A stretch of DNA of 45,462 bases from the NCBI GenBank assembly GCA_001044195.1, contig LFCU01000004.1, forward strand, positions 1 through 45,462, read 5' to 3'. The stretch is from Candidatus Achromatium palustre. GTDB taxonomy: Bacteria; Pseudomonadota; Gammaproteobacteria; Chromatiales; Chromatiaceae. Made by a program: the position numbers and the translations under genes. The notes below the pieces were generated by a model. It saw only the letters and a list, made by a program, of their open reading frames with translations, ran no database searches and was not told the origin of the DNA. This document shows positions 34,299-43,524 of this stretch, in pieces; the first letter of the stretch is position 1; every line of letters begins with the position of its first letter.

Positions 34299-35135
34299 AT
34301 GAATGATGTTAAATCTAACACCAACTGGCATGTATTACTAGCACGTCTATTACAACTTATTTTGGAACATTTTAAGGTACAAGTATTAAGTGATGTGCCA
34401 TTATTGGCCAATCCACCAAGAGCAGATATTGTATTAATACGACGTGAGAGTTCAGAATGGACCGAAGAGCAAAGACGTTGGTTAGCCGATGGTTTACGAC
34501 ATACAGATGCTGGACATTTGCTGATAGAATTTAAGTATACTGAAGGATTGACATTTTCAGCTTTACGTCAGTTAATTGTTTACGACTACTTTTATTGTGA
34601 AATAGGTGAGCATCCATTAGACGATGTGGCCTGTTTTCTGGTAGTTGCCAGAACTCCACAAAGTGATTGGCGTAATGAACTTGGATTTATTGCTACAGAA
34701 TGGCCTGGAGTCTATCAAGGTATAGAAACATTTACTAAACGCATCAAGATATTATTACTGAACGAATTAGAATCTACACCACACAATGCGTCTCTAAAAT
34801 GTTTTGCTACTAAACGTAAAGAACGGGATGCAGCTTTTAAAGTGATGAGTCGTAGTGGACTTGAGAGTCTATCTAAAAATATAGAACAGTTTACTTTAGG
34901 ATTAAGGAGGATATTTATGCCCCATACATTAACAACAGAGGGATGGACTCCAGATAAGGTCATGGATTTAGGCCGAGAATTAAAAGAGGCAATAACTAAA
35001 AATATTCCAGTTAAAGAGTTTTTAAGTTACCACCAACCAAGCGAAATTTTACGTTATTATCAACCAGAACAACGCCTATCTGGCTTAACAGAGGAACAAA
35101 TCCGTGCTTATTTGGAGAAGATAAAAAAATCATAA
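34299..35135 (+). CDS. PD-(D/E)XK nuclease-like protein, uncharacterised
   Basis: A 278-residue protein. NPPRADIVLIRRE gives Asp43 and GHLLIEFKYTE gives E77-x-K79, the spacing of a PD-(D/E)XK nuclease core. TFSALRQLIVYDYFYCE follows as the helix after the core. The C-terminal 80 residues include ILRYYQPEQRLSGLTEEQIR and end with AYLEKIKKS, resembling the LxGLxxEQxxxYL tails of Rpn-like proteins. It is distinct from the two Rpn copies at 14622-16947. No partner gene is adjacent. An eight-codon open frame with a GAGG site (about 34248-34274) precedes it; this may be a leader or chance. Confidence 0.65.
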   Translation: MNDVKSNTNWHVLLARLLQLILEHFKVQVLSDVPLLANPPRADIVLIRRESSEWTEEQRRWLADGLRHTDAGHLLIEFKYTEGLTFSALRQLIVYDYFYCEIGEHPLDDVACFLVVARTPQSDWRNELGFIATEWPGVYQGIETFTKRIKILLLNELESTPHNASLKCFATKRKERDAAFKVMSRSGLESLSKNIEQFTLGLRRIFMPHTLTTEGWTPDKVMDLGRELKEAITKNIPVKEFLSYHQPSEILRYYQPEQRLSGLTEEQIRAYLEKIKKS

Positions 35136-35181
35136 ATATCCTAAAATTACAAATACCACTCTCAACCATATTATATTGACG

Positions 35182-35466
35182 TTATTCATTCTCGTTATTA
35201 TCTTTCTGGGAGGGCGTTCTAAAAAATTTGTAACTAGAAAACAGCCTTATATGGTATCGCACACGCCTATAGACAAGAGACATTATCCGAAACCCTTTAT
35301 CAATCCAGTAACGATAAAATAAAAATTGGGGTTTCGGATAATCTCTATTGGCTTTCTCGATTTGAAAATTTGCTACCTTTGATAAAGTTGCAATTTCTAA
35401 AATATTATGCCAAATATATAACGTATTTGGATTGTCATTTACTATAAGAACCTTGCACTTATCCAT
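35182..35466 (-). CDS. Small unknown protein, downstream part MITE-derived
   Basis: A 94-codon frame from MDKCKVLIVNDNPNTLYIWH to NENE. The first 39 residues look like a natural protein start. From residue 40 on the frame runs through the MITE at 35275-35347 and into noncoding sequence, so this is probably a gene truncated by the element. I do not recognise the N-terminus. Confidence 0.35.
   Translation of the reverse strand: MDKCKVLIVNDNPNTLYIWHNILEIATLSKVANFQIEKANRDYPKPQFLFYRYWIDKGFRIMSLVYRRVRYHIRLFSSYKFFRTPSQKDNNENE
35275..35347. repeat. MITE family A, short form
   Basis: GAGACATTATCCGAAACCC and GGGGTTTCGGATAATCTCTA are inverted arms about 35 bp apart. It lacks the inner CCTGC/GCAGG hairpin of the other copies, so it defines the minimal ends of the family. 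Confidence 0.8.
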
Positions 35467-35543
35467 AATAATTACATGATAAATAAATAATCAATTTTAT
35501 CTAAAACATTCCGACATTTTAAGCTAAACGGGAACCTTAAACT

Positions 35544-36428
35544 ATGAAACGTTGGCTAATGTTAATACTCCTACATAGTATAGCCATGTTGCCATGGCAC
35601 TGGCTCCAAACTTTAGGCAAAATATTAGGCACACTTTGGGTATGGATTCCTAACCGACAACGGCGCGATGCTCTAATAAATATACGCCTATGTCTACCCC
35701 ACTTAAGCGAAACCCAACACCTAAAACTAAGACACCAAAGCATGGTGCATCTAGCATGTACTTATATGGAATTTGCAGCCATATGGCTTTGGCCAACTTC
35801 AAAGGTATTAGGTTTAATACGTGAAGAAACTGGCGCGGAATTGTTGCAATGTCAACCAGGACAAGGATTAATTTTGCTATCGCCACATTTAGGTTCTTGG
35901 GAAATAATCTCTCTATATAGGGCATCTAAAGACAGATTTACAGCAATGTATCGCCCTCAACACCATTTAGATGAAGTCCTCTTAAAAGCCCGCCAACGCA
36001 ATGGAGCGGCATTAGTTCCAGATAATTTTACTGGCGTTAAAAATCTATTGCGCAATCTATTGCAAGGTCAGTCTATAGGTATCTTACCAGATCAGGTTAC
36101 TCGAGAAGAGACAGGTTCAATATTCGCACCATTTTTTGGTATTAAAGCCGCAACCATGCTGCTAGTTGCACGTTTAGCTAGACGTAGTAACGCTAAGGTC
36201 GTCTTTGTATTTGCGGAACGTCTACCTAATCATCTGGGATTTCATTTACACTGGCTACCTGCTCCTGATGGCATTGCATCCAATGATGATTTGGAAGCTG
36301 CGACAGCCCTCAATAAAGGTGTAGAGCAGTGTATTGCAATCTGTCCTGAACAGTATCAATGGACATATCGCAGATTTAGGCGGCATCCCAATCAAGAACC
36401 TAGTCCTTACAGAGGTCCATCAATTTAA
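35544..36428 (+). CDS. lpxL: Lipid A acyltransferase, LpxL/HtrB family
   Basis: A 294-residue inner-membrane enzyme that adds a secondary acyl chain to Kdo-lipid A. It has an N-terminal hydrophobic segment (WLMLILLHSIAMLPWHWL), the catalytic HLGSWE (His115, Glu120), GILPDQVTREETGSIFAPFF and the typical end PEQYQWTYRRFR. It may instead be LpxM. It shows that the host has lipopolysaccharide, in keeping with the polysaccharide cluster. It is followed by relA 57 bp later. Confidence 0.92.
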   Translation: MKRWLMLILLHSIAMLPWHWLQTLGKILGTLWVWIPNRQRRDALINIRLCLPHLSETQHLKLRHQSMVHLACTYMEFAAIWLWPTSKVLGLIREETGAELLQCQPGQGLILLSPHLGSWEIISLYRASKDRFTAMYRPQHHLDEVLLKARQRNGAALVPDNFTGVKNLLRNLLQGQSIGILPDQVTREETGSIFAPFFGIKAATMLLVARLARRSNAKVVFVFAERLPNHLGFHLHWLPAPDGIASNDDLEAATALNKGVEQCIAICPEQYQWTYRRFRRHPNQEPSPYRGPSI

Positions 36429-36485
36429 ATTGAGGTGCAAGGGTAATATTTAACAGATAACTATAAAAATTGCTGGATATATTGT

Positions 36486-38678
36486 ATGGTCACTACTGCT
36501 TCGCAACTACCAAATATAGATACAAACGACCCTAAAACACTGGAAACCTGGCTTTCTAGCATCTCTTCCCAATATAACAATATTGAGCTAGAAAAAATCT
36601 CCAAAGCCTACACCTTGGCTCCATCTCTCTTGCCTACTAATATTTTAGTAACAGGAGAAACCCAATGGCAGCATAACTTAGCTACTGCAAATATTTTAAC
36701 ACAACTACATGTAGATGTAGAGACTCTACAAGCCGCATTACTTCAAGGATCTGTAAATAATGCTAAATTAGAGCAAGCCTTAGGTAATCATGTAACCACA
36801 ATGATTGCAAACCTTGCTAAATTACAGCTTGTTGGTGATTTAGTACTAAATAAACCTGTATCTTATGACCATATTGAGGGTCTAAGACGCTTACTCTTAG
36901 GAATAGTAGAAGATGTGCGGACCATGCTAATAGTATTAGCTGGACGCTTACACCTGTTGCGCGTCAGTAAAAATCTAGCAACAGAGATACGCCACCAACT
37001 CGCTACAGAAACCCATACGCTCTACGCCCCACTAGCAAATCGCTTGGGTATTTGGCAACTTAAATGGGAATTAGAAGATATGAGTCTGCGGTTTTTAGAA
37101 CCACAGGAATATAATCGGATAGCTGGATTATTAGATGAATCCCGTGTTGCCAGAGAGCAGTATATAAATCAGATTATAAATATTATTCAAATAGATTTTA
37201 ATAAGGCAGGATTTAAAGCCCAAATTACCGGACGTCCCAAACATATCTACAGTATTTGGCGCAAAATGGTGCGCAAAAAGCTAGGATTTGAAAATATCTT
37301 TGACGTGCTGGCGGTCCGCATCTTAGTGGACACTGTGACGGATTGTTACGCAGCCTTAGGTATAGTCCATAGTTTATGGAGACATATACCAGGCGAATTT
37401 GACGATTATATAGCCACTCCTAAGGCCAATAATTATCAATCTATTCATACAGCGGTAACTGGACCTGAGAATAAACCAGTAGAAATTCAAATTCGTACCC
37501 ATAAAATGCATAAACATGCAGAATTGGGAGTAGCAGCACATTGGCGCTATAAAGAAAACGCTAATCATAATCCAGAACTAGAACGTCGAATTCTATGGAT
37601 GCGACGCTGGCTAGAACATAAGGGAGGGAATAATACAGATGAGACTTATGATCCTCAGCTAGAACCAAATCAAGTCTATGTTTTAACACCCCAAAATAAG
37701 GTCATTGAGTTACCTAAAGGGGCGACAGCTTTAGACTTTGCTTATGCGATCCATTCTGATCTTGGCCATGCGTGTCGTGGAGCCAAAGTCAAGGGGCGTT
37801 TGATTTCCTTAACTCAAGCCTTAGAAAGTGGCCAAACTGTAGAGATTTTAACTTCTAAGAAGCAAACTCCAAGTCGAGATTGGCTAAATCCACATCTAGG
37901 TTATTTACACACAAGCCGTGCTCGAAATCGAGTTCGCCATTGGTTTAAACAGCAAGATTTTGCTCGCAATTTGGCCTTGGGACGTACTATATTGGAACGC
38001 GAATTGGCGCGAGTTGGCATAAATAAATTGCCCAATTTAGATGCTTTGGATAATGTAGCTCTTAAGTTTAATTATAAAAAGTCTGACGATTTACTAGCTG
38101 CTATTGGGTGTGATGATGTTTCGCCTTTGCAAGTGTTAGGACAAATGCAGTTAACTCCAGAACGATCCAATATAGCAGCTACACCAAAACCCAAATCTGT
38201 CTCTCCAAAAACTACTAATAGAAATAATATAGTAACGGTAGATGGGGTAGAGGATTTAATGATCAATATGGCCAAATGTTGTAAGCCCATTCCTAATGAT
38301 CCATTAGTAGGTTTCATAACATTAGGACGGGGCGTAACCGTACATCGAGCTAATTGTCGATCACTGCGGCATTTATCTGAATCCCATCGAGCTAGATTGG
38401 TACCAGTACAATGGAGCAGTAATACTATTTCAGATGCTACTTATTTGGTAGATATTTTTGTAAGTGCTGTAGATCGTAAGGGTTTGTTACGAGATTTATC
38501 TGCTATTATTGCCAGTGAGGATGTTGCAGTGTTAAGTGTTAAAAGTACTTCGCATCGTGGTACAGATATAGCTACATTAGATTTTACTGTAGAGATTAAT
38601 AACCTGCAACAATTAGAGTTTATGTTTAATAAAATTCGTCAAGTTTCAGAAGTATTGGATGTTAAAAGGCAATCATAA
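36486..38678 (+). CDS. relA: (p)ppGpp synthetase RelA (monofunctional)
   Basis: A 730-residue stringent-response enzyme. The N-terminal HD hydrolase region is degenerate: where bifunctional enzymes have LLHDVVED it reads LLQGSVNN (about 84-91). The synthetase domain has RPKHIYSIWRKM and PGEFDDYIATPKANNYQSIH, where E304-x-D306-D307 is the ExDD form of RelA rather than the RxKD of SpoT. The TGS domain is near 390-450 (VYVLTPQNKVIELPKGATAL) and the zinc-finger/ACT region is CCKPIPNDPLVGFI to the end. All support ribosome-activated synthesis without hydrolysis. A SpoT must exist elsewhere. Confidence 0.95.
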   Translation: MVTTASQLPNIDTNDPKTLETWLSSISSQYNNIELEKISKAYTLAPSLLPTNILVTGETQWQHNLATANILTQLHVDVETLQAALLQGSVNNAKLEQALGNHVTTMIANLAKLQLVGDLVLNKPVSYDHIEGLRRLLLGIVEDVRTMLIVLAGRLHLLRVSKNLATEIRHQLATETHTLYAPLANRLGIWQLKWELEDMSLRFLEPQEYNRIAGLLDESRVAREQYINQIINIIQIDFNKAGFKAQITGRPKHIYSIWRKMVRKKLGFENIFDVLAVRILVDTVTDCYAALGIVHSLWRHIPGEFDDYIATPKANNYQSIHTAVTGPENKPVEIQIRTHKMHKHAELGVAAHWRYKENANHNPELERRILWMRRWLEHKGGNNTDETYDPQLEPNQVYVLTPQNKVIELPKGATALDFAYAIHSDLGHACRGAKVKGRLISLTQALESGQTVEILTSKKQTPSRDWLNPHLGYLHTSRARNRVRHWFKQQDFARNLALGRTILERELARVGINKLPNLDALDNVALKFNYKKSDDLLAAIGCDDVSPLQVLGQMQLTPERSNIAATPKPKSVSPKTTNRNNIVTVDGVEDLMINMAKCCKPIPNDPLVGFITLGRGVTVHRANCRSLRHLSESHRARLVPVQWSSNTISDATYLVDIFVSAVDRKGLLRDLSAIIASEDVAVLSVKSTSHRGTDIATLDFTVEINNLQQLEFMFNKIRQVSEVLDVKRQS

Positions 38679-38680
38679 AA

Positions 38681-38783
38681 TAGCCAGGTAGGGTGGGCAC
38701 GGTCTTATCGTGCCCACGCGGTATCATAATTTGTCCTGTTTAGTTTGCGTGGGCAAACGATACGGCTGTTTGCCCACCCTACG
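38681..38783. repeat. Palindromic element, family D, copy 2
   Basis: It starts TAGCCAGGTAGGGTGGGCAC just past the relA stop and ends ...TGCCCACCCTACG. Each arm carries an inner hairpin (GGGCACGGTCTTATCGTGCCC and GTGGGCAAACGATACGGCTGTTTGCCCAC in parts). The left terminus matches 27751. It could also terminate relA. Confidence 0.7.
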
Positions 38784-38964
38784 AATTTGATAAATTTATG
38801 ACTTCTCAAGAACTTAGCATCAAAATATGTTACTTTCATATTTTCTTATAAAAATCAAGCAGAAAAAACCGGGTAGTCGCGAGTATAATGGAAAATTATC
38901 CAACAACAGATGGACAGATTGGTAATCCTCAGGCTTTAAGGTAATATATGGGAAATATTGCGCA

Positions 38965-39429
38965 ATGATTACAGAATGGTATCGTAAAATTTGGATTGCC
39001 TTATGTTTTGCTTTATCAGCCTTGCTGGCAACTGCTATCGTCTTTTTATTTATCATGCCAGAGGGATTAGAAGCGATCCCTTTTTTTAGCTTTATTTCTC
39101 CAATAACTGCGGCCCTATTAGCTGTGTTAATTTGGCCAAAACAGCAACCAACTATATGGCGTAACATCTTAAGCGGTTTTATCATTAGCACATTAAGCCA
39201 TCCTGTAACCTGGTATTTAGTTTTTTTCTTCTATTGGCTGTATGATGTAATCATGGCTAGACTATCTATATCCAACTTACCAAATCCTATTGAAGCCTTG
39301 CAGTTTGCTATTGGGATGAGCTTTTGGTCATTGATAATCGCAGGTTGGATTACTGCACCTATTGGGATTTTGACTGGAATAATATTATTTTATATAGAAA
39401 AATCTTGGGTCTATTCCAAAAAATATTAA
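38965..39429 (+). CDS. Four-span membrane protein, unknown
   Basis: A 154-residue protein with four hydrophobic spans (ALCFALSALLATAIVFLFIM, PITAALLAVLI, TWYLVFFFYWLYDVIM and a C-terminal IIAGWITAPIGILTGIILFY). No motif or family recognised. Codon use matches its neighbours. It lies between relA and the HTH-repeat gene and is followed 87 bp later by the latter. Confidence 0.65.
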   Translation: MITEWYRKIWIALCFALSALLATAIVFLFIMPEGLEAIPFFSFISPITAALLAVLIWPKQQPTIWRNILSGFIISTLSHPVTWYLVFFFYWLYDVIMARLSISNLPNPIEALQFAIGMSFWSLIIAGWITAPIGILTGIILFYIEKSWVYSKKY

Positions 39430-39516
39430 CCTATAGGTTGAATTGCCTACTGTCCTTCTGGCAGCCTAGCTTAAAATTTTTAAGAATAAAACTGTATAGT
39501 TGTACGATCACACACA

Positions 39517-40467
39517 ATGACTGAATCCAGTATACCAATATCAGCATACGCAGCTCAACAGGGCATTAGTGAACGCCAAATTCTTAAACGCATTACAATT
39601 GGAGAATTGCCTGGCTATCAAACGCAAGGAGTTTGGTATGTCAAAATCAAAACCGAACTACCAGAACACAACATTAAATTAACAGAACCAATACCAGTCT
39701 TAGAATATGCAAACCAAACTGGCATTCCAATAACAACTATTTTGGAAGAAATTGCCAGTGGCAAAACACCTGGCTTTCATTTTCAGGGAATTTGGTATAT
39801 TGGCAATCAGAATACTCATAAATCAACGATTTCACATCCTACTGTTAAAACTTATGGACATTCTAGGGGGTATAGATATTGGTTTCTCACTATCGGCCTG
39901 CTTCTATCAATCCCTCTTAGCATTGGTATCTGGTATTTCCAACCTAAACCACAACTAGCTACTCTAATTCTAAACGCACAGATTAAAGATCATAGAAATA
40001 ATTTACAGCCAGTATTAAACCAAACCTTTTATCTAGCAACTAAAAGACTTGAAGATATTGCTCATGACTACTTGCAAGATCTTGCTAACAGTGCAGAATT
40101 AGAGCAAATAGATATAGTACGTGGCACTCCTAAATGGCTCAATCTAGTAGCTAGTTCTACAGCCTTGCGTAGTTTATTATTTGACTTATCATCGCGTTCT
40201 AATTCAACTAATGTATGGGAATTACAACAAAATTTTGAAAAATCTAAACCACTTTGGCAACGCTATGTCACACACACTGCAAATACAAATAAATCTGGTC
40301 AAGCCAAATTTATTGATGTAACACCAGGTAAATATTGGGTGCTAGGCTGGATTAAAACTCATACAGGTTTTGGATTTTGGGAATATGAAATCATCCTATA
40401 TGAAAACACCAATATGTTACGTTTAACCTCAGAAAATTCCTTAATCCGCTTTCAAGATGGAAAGTGA
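39517..40467 (+). CDS. Membrane protein with two N-terminal HTH/excisionase-like repeats
   Basis: A 316-residue protein. Residues 8-44 and 61-97 are two copies of one 37-residue unit: YAAQQGISERQILKRITIGE then LPGYQTQGVWYV, and YANQTGIPITTILEEIASGK then TPGFHFQGIWYI. The unit resembles the winged HTH of excisionase/MerR-type proteins (Y-A-x-x-x-G-I, then G-x-x-P-G-x-x-x-x-x-x-W-Y). One membrane span follows (122-141). The periplasmic remainder contains KSGQAKFIDVTPGKYWVLGW, like a carboxypeptidase-regulatory or prealbumin-like beta domain. It could link an envelope signal to DNA or to a cytosolic partner. Not recognised as a named family. Confidence 0.6.
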   Translation: MTESSIPISAYAAQQGISERQILKRITIGELPGYQTQGVWYVKIKTELPEHNIKLTEPIPVLEYANQTGIPITTILEEIASGKTPGFHFQGIWYIGNQNTHKSTISHPTVKTYGHSRGYRYWFLTIGLLLSIPLSIGIWYFQPKPQLATLILNAQIKDHRNNLQPVLNQTFYLATKRLEDIAHDYLQDLANSAELEQIDIVRGTPKWLNLVASSTALRSLLFDLSSRSNSTNVWELQQNFEKSKPLWQRYVTHTANTNKSGQAKFIDVTPGKYWVLGWIKTHTGFGFWEYEIILYENTNMLRLTSENSLIRFQDGK

Positions 40468-40653
40468 TACCATAGCTTATTGAATTTACCAATAAACTAA
40501 ATTAGTATTTTTTATTAAATATTAATATAATTATGCTTGTCATTTAAAATAATTTGGTTAATAATAGACTTTAAATATTATAATTTAGACATAATTAAAA
40601 TTTTATCGCAACTTTGTTACAATAAACTGTAATCAATTAAGGAGAATATTTTT

Positions 40654-41013
40654 ATGAAAAAACTGCTTGTCGCCGCCTTTGCTTTAACATTCGCAGGTTT
40701 TGCAACTGCTGCTAGTTTAGACGATATGGTTGGCACCTGGACTTGGGAAGGCTTTACCATTGAAGTTGCCAAATGCGATGCTACAGGGGTTTGCGCAACA
40801 GTTACCGCTGGGCCTAAGAATGTTGGCATGGAGATGATGAAATCCAAATTAGCACCTCAAGGGGATAACGCTTTTGTGGGTCGAGTGGCACATCCTAAGA
40901 CTGGCCAGATCTACAACTCCAAGATGACTCTCAAAACTGCTGATGCTTGGCACATGACAGGCTGTACCAACACTGGTGTTTGTGCTAGTGGTGATTTTAC
41001 TAGAGTAAAATAA
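40654..41013 (+). CDS. Exported DUF2147 family protein
   Basis: A 119-residue protein with a strong AAGGAG ribosome site 9 bp upstream. Signal peptide 1-19 (KKLLVAAFALTFAGFATAAS). The mature protein LDDMVGTWTWEGFTIEVAKC fits the lipocalin-like DUF2147 fold, with two Cys pairs (CDATGVC, CTNTGVC) probably forming disulfides in the periplasm. GC content and codon quality are higher than in the neighbours, suggesting strong expression. A good terminator follows. The function of DUF2147 is unknown. Confidence 0.85.
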   Translation: MKKLLVAAFALTFAGFATAASLDDMVGTWTWEGFTIEVAKCDATGVCATVTAGPKNVGMEMMKSKLAPQGDNAFVGRVAHPKTGQIYNSKMTLKTADAWHMTGCTNTGVCASGDFTRVK

Positions 41014-41036
41014 TAAGCTAGTTTAGATTTGCTTTT

Positions 41037-41075
41037 AAAGCCTGTGGTGTTATAATATACCGCAGGCTTTTTAGT
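41037..41075 (+). terminator. Rho-independent terminator
   Basis: AAAGCCTGTGGTG and its partner TACCGCAGGCTTTTT form a stable stem around an AT loop, ending in a T-run, 25 bp after the DUF2147 stop. Confidence 0.85.
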
Positions 41076-41255
41076 GATTATTTAGACATTATACCGATTT
41101 TCATAACTAATAGAGTTACCATTCTCTGCATGGAAACGTTTTAAATTTGATGGATACATCTATTTAAGTTGTGGAAACGATCAAAGAAATGTGACGCAAC
41201 ATAGTATAGATTCTACTTATTTCAAAATATTCTAAAATAAAATTAGGAAATTAAG

Positions 41256-41585
41256 ATGAAAGAAACTTTAACAGAAATGATGATAGCTATGATGCCAGCC
41301 ATGTTACCTATGGTTTGGGCTGGTGCCATTATATTAGGTGTTGGATTAATAGTACTTGTCTTAAACAACCCTAGACCTACACTTACATTTAGTGGCATTG
41401 TAATCCTCATTTTAGGAATATTCTTTGTTGCAGCGCAGTTTATGGGACAATGGTTAAGTATGACACCTGCAATAAATTTTGGAGACCCTACTAAATTTGA
41501 ATTTATATTAGTACCTTTTTGGCAAATCGGTGCGGCTGATATAATTGCTGGCATTTTTCTTCTTGTAGCTAGAAAATGGGTTTAA
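41256..41585 (+). CDS. Small membrane protein, unknown
   Basis: A 109-residue protein with three hydrophobic spans (PMVWAGAIILGVGLIVLVL, TFSGIVILILGIFFVAAQFM and AADIIAGIFLLVARKWV). A TAGGA-like site precedes the ATG. No family recognised. It precedes grpE after a perfect hairpin. Confidence 0.6.
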   Translation: MKETLTEMMIAMMPAMLPMVWAGAIILGVGLIVLVLNNPRPTLTFSGIVILILGIFFVAAQFMGQWLSMTPAINFGDPTKFEFILVPFWQIGAADIIAGIFLLVARKWV

Positions 41586-41611
41586 GGCTCTATAAATTTC
41601 TGACTTGTGCA

Positions 41612-41643
41612 ATTACATAAGTAATCCAGATTACTTATGTAAT
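41612..41643. repeat. Perfect 15-bp hairpin upstream of grpE
   Basis: ATTACATAAGTAATC and GATTACTTATGTAAT pair perfectly over a 2-base loop. Each arm is itself nearly palindromic (TTACATAAGTAA). An outer pair (GACTTGTGCA near 41601 and TGCACGAGTT near 41664) extends the symmetry. It may be a regulatory operator, a terminator of the upstream gene or a small MITE. Confidence 0.6.
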
Positions 41644-41727
41644 CATTGTAACCATGAAAAATTTTGCACGAGTTAATTCATTCTAGATCCTAAACAAGAT
41701 TTTATAGATTTACATACAGGCAAAAGA

Positions 41728-42408
41728 ATGATCAATCAACAACCCCAAGAAGATATGGCTGCTGAGACTTCAGCAGATAGTGCTGACCTTAAAACAAACA
41801 CAGCAGAAGAGATCCCGCAAGGCATATTTAAAGAGATGCCTTACAATGTATCTGACAATATATCTGATAGTATATCTAATAATATATCCAAGGATACACC
41901 TGAAAATATATCTGTAGGTACCAGTTCAGATAATTTGATCTTACAGTTAGAAACCGCAAAAGCTAAAGCCCAAGAGTCCCAAAATCAATGGCTACGAGCA
42001 CGGGCTGAAATCGAAAACCTCCAAAAACGTCAAGCTCGAGAACTTGAAAATGCCCACAAATTTGCTTTGGATAATTTTGTGCGTGAATTACTGCAAGTAT
42101 GGGATAGTTTAGAACTTGGACATACAGCTTCTCAAAATCCCGAAGCTGATGTAACAAAACTGCGTGAAGGTACTGAACTAACGTTAAAATTATTTATAGA
42201 TATTATGAGCAAATTTGGAGTCCAAAGCCTTGATCCTAAAGGAGAACCTTTTGATCCCAAATACCATCAAGCCATGTCTATGCAAGTTTGTGATGATATA
42301 GAACCTAATCATGTAGTTTCTGTAATTCAAAAAGGCTATACTCTAAATAACCGTTTAGTACGCCCAGCTTTGGTCATGGTCTCTAAGGCTCCTGATGCTG
42401 AAAGCTAA
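41728..42408 (+). CDS. grpE: GrpE nucleotide exchange factor
   Basis: A 226-residue cochaperone that releases ADP from DnaK. It has the long coiled helix ([19 protein letters not shown]), then [15 protein letters not shown] and the beta domain [15 protein letters not shown] and [20 protein letters not shown]. The first 70 residues are an acidic, low-complexity extension with four or five repeats of the type [16 protein letters not shown]. dnaK and dnaJ are not adjacent in this window. queC follows 17 bp later, so the two may be cotranscribed. Confidence 0.95.
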   Translation: MINQQPQEDMAAETSADSADLKTNTAEEIPQGIFKEMPYNVSDNISDSISNNISKDTPENISVGTSSDNLILQLETAKAKAQESQNQWLRARAEIENLQKRQARELENAHKFALDNFVRELLQVWDSLELGHTASQNPEADVTKLREGTELTLKLFIDIMSKFGVQSLDPKGEPFDPKYHQAMSMQVCDDIEPNHVVSVIQKGYTLNNRLVRPALVMVSKAPDAES

Positions 42409-42425
42409 AAAATTGCAACAGTATT

Positions 42426-43130
42426 GTGACTACTAAAACACCATACGCAGTATTATTATTATCTGGCGGTTTAGATTCAGCTACAGCTTTAGCTATAGCT
42501 AAAGATGAAGGCTTTATTTGTCATGCCCTTACCGTAGATTATGGACAACGACATTGTGCCGAACTGGCAGCAGCACAACGCATAGCACAGGCTTTAGAGG
42601 TAGCTGAACATCGTATTGTGCGGGTAGATTTAGGACAAATAGGTGGATCAGCTCTAACTGACAATAATATTAAAGTACCAGAACAACCTAGTGCAGGAAT
42701 ACCAGTTACTTACGTGCCAGCTCGTAATACATTAATGTTAGCCTTAGCACTTGGTTGGGCTGAAGTCTTACAAGCTAAAGTTATTTCTATTGGAGTAAAT
42801 GTCCTAGATTATTCTGGCTACCCGGATTGTCGTCCAGAATTTATAAAAGCCTTTGAAAATTTAGCAATGCTTGCTACTAAAGCTGGAGTAGAAGGCAACA
42901 AATTTCATATTCATACGCCATTATTATATCTAACTAAGGCTGAAATTATCCAACGTGGCACAAGATTGGGACTTGATTATGGTATGACTGTGTCTTGCTA
43001 TCAGGCTGATGATAATGGTTTAGCTTGTGGATGTTGTGATGCCTGTCGGTTACGTATCCAAGGTTTTTTAGCTGCTGGTATTCAAGATCCAACCAAATAT
43101 GTTATTAGCAGGACTGTAACTACTCAATAA
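42426..43130 (+). CDS. queC: 7-cyano-7-deazaguanine synthase QueC
   Basis: A 234-residue enzyme of queuosine biosynthesis making preQ0 from CDG with ATP and ammonia. GTG start at 42426. The PP-loop is [12 protein letters not shown] (10-21); [18 protein letters not shown] and [16 protein letters not shown] are diagnostic. The zinc site Cys cluster [19 protein letters not shown] near the C-terminus is intact. Length is normal (E. coli 231). Other queuosine genes are not in the window. Confidence 0.95.
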   Translation: MTTKTPYAVLLLSGGLDSATALAIAKDEGFICHALTVDYGQRHCAELAAAQRIAQALEVAEHRIVRVDLGQIGGSALTDNNIKVPEQPSAGIPVTYVPARNTLMLALALGWAEVLQAKVISIGVNVLDYSGYPDCRPEFIKAFENLAMLATKAGVEGNKFHIHTPLLYLTKAEIIQRGTRLGLDYGMTVSCYQADDNGLACGCCDACRLRIQGFLAAGIQDPTKYVISRTVTTQ

Positions 43131-43137
43131 ACTTATG

Positions 43138-43267
43138 GTAGCATCTGGTGCCGAGGCTTAAGCATCAGGTTGTCAATAAGATTTATGCACCAAATTTGTG
43201 TTAATGTTAGAACGATGCTTTGTAATCCTCAAGTAAAAAAATGATAACCCCCTCCCCATTTTAATTC
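43138..43267 (+). repeat. 130-bp direct repeat, left copy
   Basis: Identical to 45333-45462 except for one base (GCATC versus GCCTC in GAGGCTTAAGCxTC). It contains that palindrome near its start and CCCCCTCCCCATTTTAATTC at its end. The two copies flank the caspase gene at 43525-45309. The right copy reaches the window edge, so the repeat may be longer there; on the left, identity can be followed only to 43267. Confidence 0.9.
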
Positions 43268-43524
43268 TGCCGCTTCTTGTGGGCATATAACTATTTGATA
43301 ATGCTATATAAAACTATAAACAAAAGTAACTTATGGCCAAGAAGAGTATGCTAAGTCTGGTACTATCAATACTTATAAAGCTCTGATTCTACGTAGGATA
43401 TTATTGCACACAGAAAGCGGTAGAATCAGAAAATATTTAGTACAATACCCTCCACTGATTAATCGTTAATTATAATCAACTTGTGAAACTTAAAATCCGT
43501 AAATGCTAAATTGAGAAAATATTC
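43268..43524 (+). other. Coding-like remnant before the caspase gene
   Basis: Between the direct repeat and the caspase gene, the frame from 43322 reads TKVTYGQEEYAKSGTINTYK and then ALILRRILLHTESGRIRKYL to a stop near 43469. It has no start codon and no recognised family, but the composition is protein-like. It may be a gene end or chance; nothing else is visible. Confidence 0.3.

Noticed and set aside
38820-39191. Minus-strand open frame of 123 codons
   Set aside because: It overlaps the four-span membrane protein at 38965-39429, which has the better composition and a clear membrane pattern.
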